Origin: an uncultured Actinomycetes bacterium | GTDB lineage: Bacteria; Actinomycetota; Actinomycetes; S36-B12; UBA10799 | Length of the DNA stretch: 60,058 nt | Direction: 5' to 3' | NCBI GenBank assembly: GCA_946803585.1 | Contig: CAMPEQ010000009.1 | Span: 1 to 60,058, forward strand | Part shown: positions 1 to 6,944 of the stretch, one piece after another | Position numbering within the stretch: the stretch's first letter is position 1 | Layout: each line of letters opens with the position of its first letter | Made by a program: the position numbers and the translations under genes | Notes under the pieces: generated by a model | What the model saw: the letters and a program-made list of their open reading frames with translations, nothing else | Told to the model about the DNA's origin: nothing | The model's database searches: none

Positions 1-1482
1 GCCGTCGCCGCCACCATCGAATCCGTCGCCACCTGCGCCGGTGTCGCCTTCGCCGCCAGCCCCGCCCGGTCCACCGTTGCCGGGTAGTCCATCTGATGCG
101 CTTCCACCGCCGGCTGCTCCACCGTGGCCGCAGGAACCCCCGCCGCCCGGATCGCCCTTGTCGGAATCTTTACCGCGAGCCCCCGCACCGTCGGATTGAC
201 CGGCGTCGCCGCCATCCGATCCTTTAGACCTTCCCCCTGCGCCACCACCACCTCCTGCAATGATTTGGTCACTCTCGCCCGCGTTGATTGATGTCGAGCC
301 GCCGCCAGCTCCCGCATCATCGGTATACGTTCCCCCGCCGCCGACAAATAGCGAAAGCACCTCTCCATCGGTGACGTCCAGGGTGGAGGTTACGACCGCT
401 CCGTTGCCGCCGGAGTAGTCGGCTGATGCCCCGCCACCGGCTCCCGTGGCAACCACGTCGACGGTCTCTACTCCATCAGGCGTGACCCAGCTTTGGGCGC
501 CGACGCCGTCGTAGCTAACTGTGACGTCCTCTCCGGGGGTGGCGTAGGCATCGAACGTGAGAGTGATTGTTCCGCCGTAGCCGTTGTCTCCGGGGGGTCC
601 TTCGTTATTGCCAGGGGCGTAGGTGGCTCCAGCTGGACCAAGACTTCCGCCGCCGCCGCCGCCCCCGCCGGCATGAGCATCACCTTGTGATTTGTTCTTG
701 CCCTCGCAGCCTCCGCCACCGCCGCCATATCCGCCGCCGCCACCACCGCCGTAGTCGCGGGCGTCACCGCCATTGCCCCCTGCGTCGGCACCAGCCGCTC
801 CGCCGCTCCCCCTGTCTGCAGAGGAGGCGCCGCCGAGCCCAGCGCTTCCTTGCCCGCCAGTTGAGCCGGGTTCGTAGGTGATTTGAGCCTTCACGCCTTC
901 ACCATCGAGGGAGGGCTCGATCCAAATCGGGCTCTGTGCCAGTACGCCGCCCGGTCCTCCCTCACCTCCGATGCCACCCCATCCTTGGCAGTTACCGGTA
1001 TGTCCGCCGCCACCACTTCCATCGGGCACTCCGGCCAGGGCTCCGGCGGGGTTGATGGCAACTGCCGGACTCCAGTTTCGTCCCGCGCCACCTCCGCCAC
1101 CCGCGACGATCTGGTACTCGCCGTTGGCGTACACGGAGGTCGAACCGCCGCCTCCTCCGCCAGTTGCGGCGTATTCGCCTCCGCCGCCAACGAAGAAGGT
1201 GATCTCATCGCCTGGGGAGACATCGAGGGACGATGTGACAGTCGCGCCGGGACCGCCATACGCGGAATCGCTGCCCGCACCGCCGCCGCCCACGGCGACG
1301 ATCCCCAGCGATGTCGTACCGTCTGGAACTGTCCAATCTGCCTGCCCGACCGTCGAGAAGCCGATCACGACTGAGCTGTCTCCGTCAGCGTGGGCGACCG
1401 GCGCGGCGACGACGCTTGTCGCGACCAATGCCGCAGTTGATGTGGCGATGACACACGATCTAGCGAGCTGTCCGAGGCGCAT
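1..1482 (-). CDS. Glycine-rich secreted surface protein (3' end cut by window edge)
   Basis: The minus-strand frame is open from an ATG at 1482 to base 1, giving about 494 residues with no stop, so the C-terminus lies outside the window. Residues 1-32 form a signal peptide ending in AHA. The mature part has two copies of one module: a short beta segment ('TVPDGTTSL' near residue 51; 'WVTPDGVETVDVV' near 331), a 'VGGGG' turn after 'VSPGDEITFF' or 'VTDGEVLSLF', then long poly-Gly stretches with scattered Cys, Tyr and Asn. This order matches the bacterial form of the glycine-rich domain also found in ALK/LTK receptors (PF12810-like). A cell-surface or adhesive role is inferred. The two-component genes read in the same direction just upstream, with only a 50-bp gap, so co-regulation is possible. 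The gene at the right edge carries the end of a similar domain. Confidence 0.8.
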   Translation of the reverse strand, partial: MRLGQLARSCVIATSTAALVATSVVAAPVAHADGDSSVVIGFSTVGQADWTVPDGTTSLGIVAVGGGGAGSDSAYGGPGATVTSSLDVSPGDEITFFVGGGGEYAATGGGGGGSTSVYANGEYQIVAGGGGGAGRNWSPAVAINPAGALAGVPDGSGGGGHTGNCQGWGGIGGEGGPGGVLAQSPIWIEPSLDGEGVKAQITYEPGSTGGQGSAGLGGASSADRGSGGAAGADAGGNGGDARDYGGGGGGGYGGGGGGCEGKNKSQGDAHAGGGGGGGGSLGPAGATYAPGNNEGPPGDNGYGGTITLTFDAYATPGEDVTVSYDGVGAQSWVTPDGVETVDVVATGAGGGASADYSGGNGAVVTSTLDVTDGEVLSLFVGGGGTYTDDAGAGGGSTSINAGESDQIIAGGGGGAGGRSKGSDGGDAGQSDGAGARGKDSDKGDPGGGGSCGHGGAAGGGSASDGLPGNGGPGGAGGEGDTGAGGDGFDGGGDG

Positions 1483-1532
1483 ACCAGGATCTTTCCACCG
1501 TTCCCGGAATTAGGGCGTGTGACTGACCCCGC

Positions 1533-3803
1533 CTATATGGGTGGGGGCCAAGTCAACAAGAGGACGGTCTGGGAGTCGAAACGAGAAGAACTCACCTCGA
1601 CGGGGGCGACCGAGGCCGGCTCAGGAATATCCGATCCGATGACTATTCGTAGGGTGTGCGGCTGGTCGAACGGAGTGCTGACGGTGAGTACGGACTTGTC
1701 TGGTAAGTGGTCACCAATTCGATCAATAACTTGGATAAGCGCCCGCGTTGTCGCGCTGTGCGGATCGGAGGTGGGTTGGATCCCACCGAAGGCCAGGACA
1801 GTGCCTGATCGCAGACTCATCTCGCAGATCGACAGCAGGACCTTTTCCAGCTGACTGGGAACGTCGGGAACGCTGATGACTGTTCTGCAATAGCGTTCAA
1901 GCCGGTTTGCCTGAGAACTCACGGCCGGATCTGCCGACGAGATTCCGCCCGTAGCGATCTCGTTCAGGAAGTCCCCGGTCGCTGACGAGATCCGGGCGAC
2001 TCGCATTGCGCTGACCGCTGCTCGCTGTTCTAGTCGCACCTGATTAAGCGAGGCTGTCTCTGCTGCCGCATGGGCTATCCGTGCTCGCTTTCCGTAGGCA
2101 TTCAGGAGCAGTCTGAACGCGAGAACGGCACTAAATACGAGGACACCGGTGCGATAGGTGAGGACGGAAGTGCTGAGGCAGGCTGGATATGACTGCGATT
2201 GTGTGATGACGATCGCAGTCGTCGTGGCTGCGAATAGGAGCCAGGTAACGACTAGCAGCCAAACTCGATCAGTTAACGCCCCAACGGTGAAGATCCCGAT
2301 CACCCCGATCAACCAAGTCCACGACAACGTCCCTGACGCGTTGCATCCGGTCGGTGCTAAAGAAGCGATCCAGGTCGCGAGTGGGATCGAGACTGCGAGC
2401 GGCAACAGCAGGACAGTCCGTACGTGCTGCGCGCCGCGGCTCGCGACCAAGGCGAGCAGGACACCTGCGGTGACGAGCGAGATCGCGACGAGCTGGGCCG
2501 AGACACCTATCGTCGTCACGCCTTCGGCCATAAGTAAAACGAGTGCACCGACGATACTGGCCGCGACTAGACCGAGTACCGCGTAACCGAACTCCCGTAG
2601 CCCCGTCGTGATGTGCGGATCCACGTTGTCGATCTCCGCAACGGCCGTCCCTGGGTCGTGGCGCTCAGTGGGTTCCCAATTGAGCCTGATTGCCGTCCCA
2701 ACTCCCGGTGCGGAGGTGACCTCGACCTCAATCCCTTCGGGGTGCGCCCTGTCGAGAATCGATCCTTCGATGCCTCGCAACCCGACGCGGGTCAGATCAC
2801 AGCCGACACCGTCGTCAGCGACGTCAACCGTGAGGGAGTCCGAGCCGACGATTTGGACGTTCACGTGCGTGGCCTGCGCGTGCTTCCGGACGTTGGTAAG
2901 CGCCTCGCCGACAGCATCTGCACAAGCTCGTTGTACTTCGATGGGTACCCGATTCAGCGAGCCGTGGACCTCGAACGCCATGTCCAGACGCAGGCGGTTC
3001 GCGGTTGCTTGGATGTCCCGGATCATGTCGAGTCGGTCTGCGGTGGGGTCAGTCATTGCGTTGTAGGTGTTGATTTGAGCCAGACTCTTCTCGCACTGCT
3101 CCTTCACTGCACCTCGATCGGCGAACTCCGCGAATCGCACGGATGCCAAAGTGTTGATAACGGTGTCGTGCAGGATTCGGCGAGCTCGACCAAGTTCCTC
3201 ATCACGTACCGCCGCCGCTGTGGTTCCTTCTTGGATCATCGCGAGGTCTCGGTTTGCGAGATCTGCTTCCCGAGCACCTGTTCGTAGCCGTTGAGAGCCC
3301 CAGAAGATGACGCCAGTTAGTGCCGCCGTGCGGGTGATCAAGGAAATTGCGGTCGCCCAGTCGAGCTGGGGTGAGTCCATCGAGATCCCAGAGATCACGA
3401 CGGTTGCGCTGACAGTCAGGACGGACACTACGGTTTGAAGCCGAGCCCGATTGAAGTCCGCAATCACGATGGCCGGGAGAATCGCGCCAGCACTAATCCA
3501 GATCGTCGTGAGCCCAAAGTCGGTAATAGCCAGGGGCGCATCGAGGCAGAGCAGCGCGACTCCAGCCAGAAGGGTTGTGGCACCGGCGATCCAGGTAGCC
3601 GGCAGCCGAATGAGTAGCAGACTCAGAAGTGCCAGCAGCGCCGCGATCACGGACTGAATCGGATGCTCGCTGAAGCCTCCGATTGGTAGGAGAACGACTA
3701 CGAGTTGAACGCTCCAGAACAGGCCAACGAAGCAACCTGTGAGGATTAGTGCGCGATTCGCCGCCGACTGGTTCGTAAACTGCGAATGTAGATCACCATT
3801 CAA
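1533..3803 (-). CDS. Membrane histidine kinase with a second, degenerate kinase-like half
   Basis: A 756-residue sensor kinase of the NarX/DesK type. The first half has about six membrane segments (20-170), an H-box 'RRILHDTVINTL' with phosphoacceptor His212, an N-box 'EALTNVRKHAQA' (Asn304), G1 'DDGVG' near 330 and G2 'GLRGIEGS' near 341, so it looks catalytically complete. The second half (about 405-756) has another block of about eight hydrophobic segments, then a helical region and a beta-rich end that resemble a dimerisation/ATPase module without a usable His or N-box. The chain therefore reads as a fusion or duplication of two sensor units. It starts at a TTG that overlaps the stop of the response regulator gene by 11 bases, so the pair is translationally coupled. 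The signal is unknown. The glycine-rich protein gene follows directly. Confidence 0.85.
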   Translation of the reverse strand: MNGDLHSQFTNQSAANRALILTGCFVGLFWSVQLVVVLLPIGGFSEHPIQSVIAALLALLSLLLIRLPATWIAGATTLLAGVALLCLDAPLAITDFGLTTIWISAGAILPAIVIADFNRARLQTVVSVLTVSATVVISGISMDSPQLDWATAISLITRTAALTGVIFWGSQRLRTGAREADLANRDLAMIQEGTTAAAVRDEELGRARRILHDTVINTLASVRFAEFADRGAVKEQCEKSLAQINTYNAMTDPTADRLDMIRDIQATANRLRLDMAFEVHGSLNRVPIEVQRACADAVGEALTNVRKHAQATHVNVQIVGSDSLTVDVADDGVGCDLTRVGLRGIEGSILDRAHPEGIEVEVTSAPGVGTAIRLNWEPTERHDPGTAVAEIDNVDPHITTGLREFGYAVLGLVAASIVGALVLLMAEGVTTIGVSAQLVAISLVTAGVLLALVASRGAQHVRTVLLLPLAVSIPLATWIASLAPTGCNASGTLSWTWLIGVIGIFTVGALTDRVWLLVVTWLLFAATTTAIVITQSQSYPACLSTSVLTYRTGVLVFSAVLAFRLLLNAYGKRARIAHAAAETASLNQVRLEQRAAVSAMRVARISSATGDFLNEIATGGISSADPAVSSQANRLERYCRTVISVPDVPSQLEKVLLSICEMSLRSGTVLAFGGIQPTSDPHSATTRALIQVIDRIGDHLPDKSVLTVSTPFDQPHTLRIVIGSDIPEPASVAPVEVSSSRFDSQTVLLLTWPPPI

Positions 3804-4416
3804 TGAGCCCGACCTCGTCCGCCGATCGTGCGAGGTCCAACTGGGTCGTTGAACGGAGTCCGTTAGCAGAGAACTTCCGGCGGATCTCTCGTAAGTAGTA
3901 CTTCACCGTGTGCTCGGAAATGCTGAGTTTTCGAGCTACCGCTCCAATGGTCAAACCAGCGGCATAGAGCTCTAAAACGTCAACTTCTCGCCCCGTCAGG
4001 TTGGGCTTTGCGGAATGCTCAGCCAAGATGGTGGCGGCCAGCAGGCTGCTGATCACCATCTGGCCGTCCCGAATCTGGTTCAAGGCTTCGATCAGAGCCG
4101 TGTCCGAGTCTGATTTTGCGACGATCCCATCGACGCCAGCGGCAACGACATCGCGTGCGAGCTGAGGGGATTCCAGCGCGCTAACTACAAGGACACGTGA
4201 ACCGCGCTGCACGACTTGAGTGATCTGTGTAGGTTCGATATCCACCCCGTTTAGATGAAGATCAAGGAGGCACACATCGGCCTGGACCGCACCGGTGAGC
4301 AGCGGTTCGAGGGAGTCTCCGCAGTGCACGACGCTCCAGTCGCCTTGCGCTTCCACGAGGCGTGTGAGTCCGGATCGGACCAAGGCGTGGTCGTCGATCA
4401 CGGCGATAGTGCGCAT
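3793..4416 (-). CDS. NarL/FixJ-family response regulator
   Basis: A 207-residue DNA-binding response regulator. The receiver domain has the acidic pair Asp8/Asp9, phosphoacceptor Asp52 ('CLLDLHL') and the Lys of 'IVAKSDSD' near residue 103. A LuxR-type helix-turn-helix follows at about 138-185 ('LTGREVDVLELYAAGLT', 'SISEHTVKYYL'). I chose the ATG at 4416 because AAAGGA lies 8 bases upstream and the receiver fold begins there; the frame stays open further upstream without family similarity. It is first in a two-gene operon with the overlapping histidine kinase gene, its obvious partner. Target genes cannot be read from the sequence; the glycine-rich surface gene downstream is a candidate. Confidence 0.92.
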   Translation of the reverse strand: MRTIAVIDDHALVRSGLTRLVEAQGDWSVVHCGDSLEPLLTGAVQADVCLLDLHLNGVDIEPTQITQVVQRGSRVLVVSALESPQLARDVVAAGVDGIVAKSDSDTALIEALNQIRDGQMVISSLLAATILAEHSAKPNLTGREVDVLELYAAGLTIGAVARKLSISEHTVKYYLREIRRKFSANGLRSTTQLDLARSADEVGLIEW

Positions 4417-4529
4417 GCACTGAGTCCTTTCGAAGGTCAAGGCGGCGGCCCATGGGGACGGATACAGCCGACACAAGTCAAACACGCCTCCGCCCATCGC
4501 GCTGCCAAAGTCAAGACCCGAGTTCCCAC

Positions 4530-4772
4530 CTAGGTAGGCGGGGCGGTTCGCCTTATCGCGAGGTGGACATGGGTGTCGCGATGACGTGGCGGAGCCAGGG
4601 AATCGGTCATCAGCTACTCGCAGCGCTAGTCCTCGCCGCCCGAAAGGCGAGTTTGCCCGCACTAAGCCTCAGCGTTGAGACGGACAACTATGCGATGCGG
4701 CTGTATGAGAGCTTTGGATTCCGGGCTGTGGTCCAACCAGGCGCCTCGGCAACGATGAGGCTGGCGCTGTGA
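4530..4772 (+). pseudogene. GNAT acetyltransferase remnant (N-terminal half missing)
   Basis: About 80 codons match the C-terminal half of GNAT N-acetyltransferases: an acetyl-CoA loop variant 'WRSQGIGHQLL' (usual form R/Q-x-x-G-x-G/A), then 'LSLSVETDNYAMRLYESFGF', the typical last strand and helix. No GNAT N-terminal strands can be read upstream. The frame continues back to an ATG at 4452, but that part is low-complexity and lies in the leader of the divergent response regulator gene. An ATG at 4569 could start a very short product. I read this as a truncated relic; a frameshifted or domain-sized protein is less likely. Confidence 0.6.
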
Positions 4773-4866
4773 GCCCCTCGGGCTGCACCCAATCCCGGTA
4801 GGAGAATCACCAGGCAGGTGAGCGTGGAACACGGCTAGGAGGCAACCTCGCCGGGGAGCCGCAACA

Positions 4867-5574
4867 ATGGACGCAATGTCGAACCTGCTTGGGATTGTTC
4901 TGCCGCTCGCGGTAGGTGCTGCCATCAGCCCGAGTATCACGGTCGCAGTACTCGCTTTACTAGCGTGCAAGGACCACCCGCGAGAACGCGCGCTCGCCTT
5001 CCTCATCGGCGTGGTCGGCATCATGCTCGTCTGGGCAGCGATCATCTGGAGCGCAATGTGGTCGCTCATACAGCGACTAGAGGGCGAAGTTGACCAGTAC
5101 TCAACGGAGCTAATTGACGACTACTCGGCCGTGATTGACGTCGGACTCGGCATTCTGCTGATCACCTTTGGGTTCTGGCGGCTGCTGTCGAAGCCCAAAC
5201 CGTCAACAGGTAGCGGACGGTTCAACATCTCGAAGCTGGGAACTGGCGCGTACCGGCGCCAGGTGATCTTCGGGGCCATCATGCAGGGGAGGAACTTCAC
5301 CTCCCTGCTGCTGTTCTTCTCGGCGCAGCAGCACATCGTGTCCGCACCGTTACCGTGGTACGAACGAGTGTTTGTCACTCTTCTGGTCGTCACGATCTTG
5401 TCAGCTTCCACGTGGCTTCCGATGTTGATCCCGACCCGCGGAACGAGCAAGCTACGTTTATGGCTTGCTCCGGTCGGCGGCTGGATCGGAGAGCACTCCC
5501 GTGCAATCGAGGCCTCCGCGGCGTTCGTCTTTGGTGCGTACCTGATTATTCGTTGGCTGATCTTCCTGTTCTAG
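4867..5574 (+). CDS. GAP/SfLAP-like membrane protein (LysE superfamily)
   Basis: A 235-residue integral membrane protein with about six hydrophobic segments and a basic cytoplasmic loop near residues 105-135 ('LLSKPKPSTGSGRFN'). The N-terminal pattern 'LPLAVGAAISPSITVAVLALL' with its Pro, the 'KDHPRERALAFLIGVV' turn and the 'QGRNFTSLLLFFSA' segment resemble mycobacterial GAP/Sap proteins (sulfolipid-1-addressing family, PF11139), which help export glycolipids. The substrate here is unknown and sulfolipid itself is not implied. The gene stands alone between a GNAT relic and a convergent transporter gene. Confidence 0.7.
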   Translation: MDAMSNLLGIVLPLAVGAAISPSITVAVLALLACKDHPRERALAFLIGVVGIMLVWAAIIWSAMWSLIQRLEGEVDQYSTELIDDYSAVIDVGLGILLITFGFWRLLSKPKPSTGSGRFNISKLGTGAYRRQVIFGAIMQGRNFTSLLLFFSAQQHIVSAPLPWYERVFVTLLVVTILSASTWLPMLIPTRGTSKLRLWLAPVGGWIGEHSRAIEASAAFVFGAYLIIRWLIFLF

Positions 5575-5613
5575 CGCTCGTGGCTCGGCGGCAGTGTCAG
5601 TCTCGGCAGGGAG

Positions 5614-5628
5614 GGGCGATAGTCGCCC
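5614..5628. terminator. Short hairpin between convergent genes
   Basis: A 6-bp perfect stem (GGGCGA/TCGCCC) with a 3-base loop lies between the stops of the GAP-like gene and the AI-2E-family gene. There is no T-run, so bidirectional termination is only a suggestion from position. Confidence 0.35.
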
Positions 5629-5652
5629 ACTCACCTCGCCGCACTGAGGCGA

Positions 5653-6885
5653 CTAGGTGGGATTCGCTGGGGTAGGGGAGATCGACCGATGAGGTTTGCG
5701 CATGAACTTGGGCCAGTGCGGTTTCTTGCGCGGTTTCTTAGGCGTCAGCCTTGGCGGTAACGATCGACCACTGAGATACTTGGCTATCGAGTACACCGTT
5801 CCCAGGATCGGAACTGCGATCAATGCGCCGACGATTCCGAAGGTGAGGGTTCCAAACGCGATGGCAGACACGATTGCCAACGGATGAAGCTGAACTGCGT
5901 GGCCCATGATGATCGGTTGCAGAATATCGCCGTCGAATGACCCAACGATGACCGTGAGTCCGACCACGAGCAGCGCTGTCACGACACCCTCGGTCGCCAA
6001 TGCGACGACGGCAGCGAACATGGTCGCGATGGGTGCACCAATCACCGGAATTAGCGCGCCGAACATGACGATCACAGCTAGTGCGGCTGCAAGTGGGACC
6101 CCGAGGATGGCCAACCCGATACCGACCAATAGTCCGTCGAGAAACGCAATAATGATGATGCCGCGGGTATAGCCCGACAGCGTCTCCCAACCGGCCTGCC
6201 CGCAGTCGTCGACCTCGGTGCGAACGTGCTCGGGAACCCAAGACATTGCCCAGCCCCAGATTTGCTTACCGCTGTTGATGAAGAAGAAGCAGCCGAAGAT
6301 CGCCACAGATGCGGCGGTAATAAAGTCCCCGAAGTTGCCGAGCGTGTCCGGGATTGCCTCGGCGATCGCCACACCTTCCCCGGCCAACCACTTCTGTGCT
6401 TGTTGTAGGAGCTCGCTGACCGCGTTGTCTGTCATCTGGAGTGGCCCGGTCTTGAGCCAGTCTTCGATCTGCGACAACCCTTGTTGGGCTGCTGTGCCGA
6501 TACCGGATGCCTCAGTGATCACTGACCTGACGACGAATGCCAGGATCACCGATACCCCAATGAAGAGCGCTAGCAGGGTGGTGACGGTGGCTAGGGCGTT
6601 CGGCATGAACTTGGCTAGCCGAGTTTGGATGGGGATTCCGAGGGCAGCAACGATGGCCGAGAAGAAGAGCGCCAACGCAACGCCGCCGAGGAATCCGACA
6701 AAGGCCACGACGAGGAATATGGCGACCAAGACGAGAAGGAGGCGCCAGATGATCCCGGCGATGTTCTTGAGGCTAACCGGGACTGCAGCATTACCGAAGG
6801 CATCGCTTGGTTTACGCCGAGGTGTGGAAGCACTCGACTCCGCATCAGCACTTGCTGAATCTGTCACCACATTCTCTGTCGACAT
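5653..6885 (-). CDS. AI-2E family membrane transporter
   Basis: A 410-residue polytopic protein of the AI-2E/PerM family (PF01594). It has a disordered acidic N-terminus (1-40), paired hydrophobic segments at about 43-70 and 73-125, an amphipathic soluble region (130-200), and a C-terminal membrane block with the family's 'FGALIPVIGAPIATMFAAVV' and 'GSFDGDILQPIIMGHAVQLHP' stretches. The C-terminal tail is strongly basic ('PKKPRKKPHWPKF'). Family members export varied substrates or ions (for example Na+(Li+)/H+ antiport), and a link to autoinducer-2 should not be assumed. It is a single gene on the minus strand. Confidence 0.85.
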   Translation of the reverse strand: MSTENVVTDSASADAESSASTPRRKPSDAFGNAAVPVSLKNIAGIIWRLLLVLVAIFLVVAFVGFLGGVALALFFSAIVAALGIPIQTRLAKFMPNALATVTTLLALFIGVSVILAFVVRSVITEASGIGTAAQQGLSQIEDWLKTGPLQMTDNAVSELLQQAQKWLAGEGVAIAEAIPDTLGNFGDFITAASVAIFGCFFFINSGKQIWGWAMSWVPEHVRTEVDDCGQAGWETLSGYTRGIIIIAFLDGLLVGIGLAILGVPLAAALAVIVMFGALIPVIGAPIATMFAAVVALATEGVVTALLVVGLTVIVGSFDGDILQPIIMGHAVQLHPLAIVSAIAFGTLTFGIVGALIAVPILGTVYSIAKYLSGRSLPPRLTPKKPRKKPHWPKFMRKPHRSISPTPANPT

Positions 6886-6944
6886 GAGCCGATCGTGGCA
6901 GGATCTCCCCGCCGGTGTCGCGCTATCGGGCGGCTAGATGGCGA

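Noticed and set aside
468-1374. Several open frames on both strands within the glycine-rich region
   Set aside because: They are by-products of GGC/GCC-rich codons. The continuous minus-strand frame from 1482 with a signal peptide explains the DNA.
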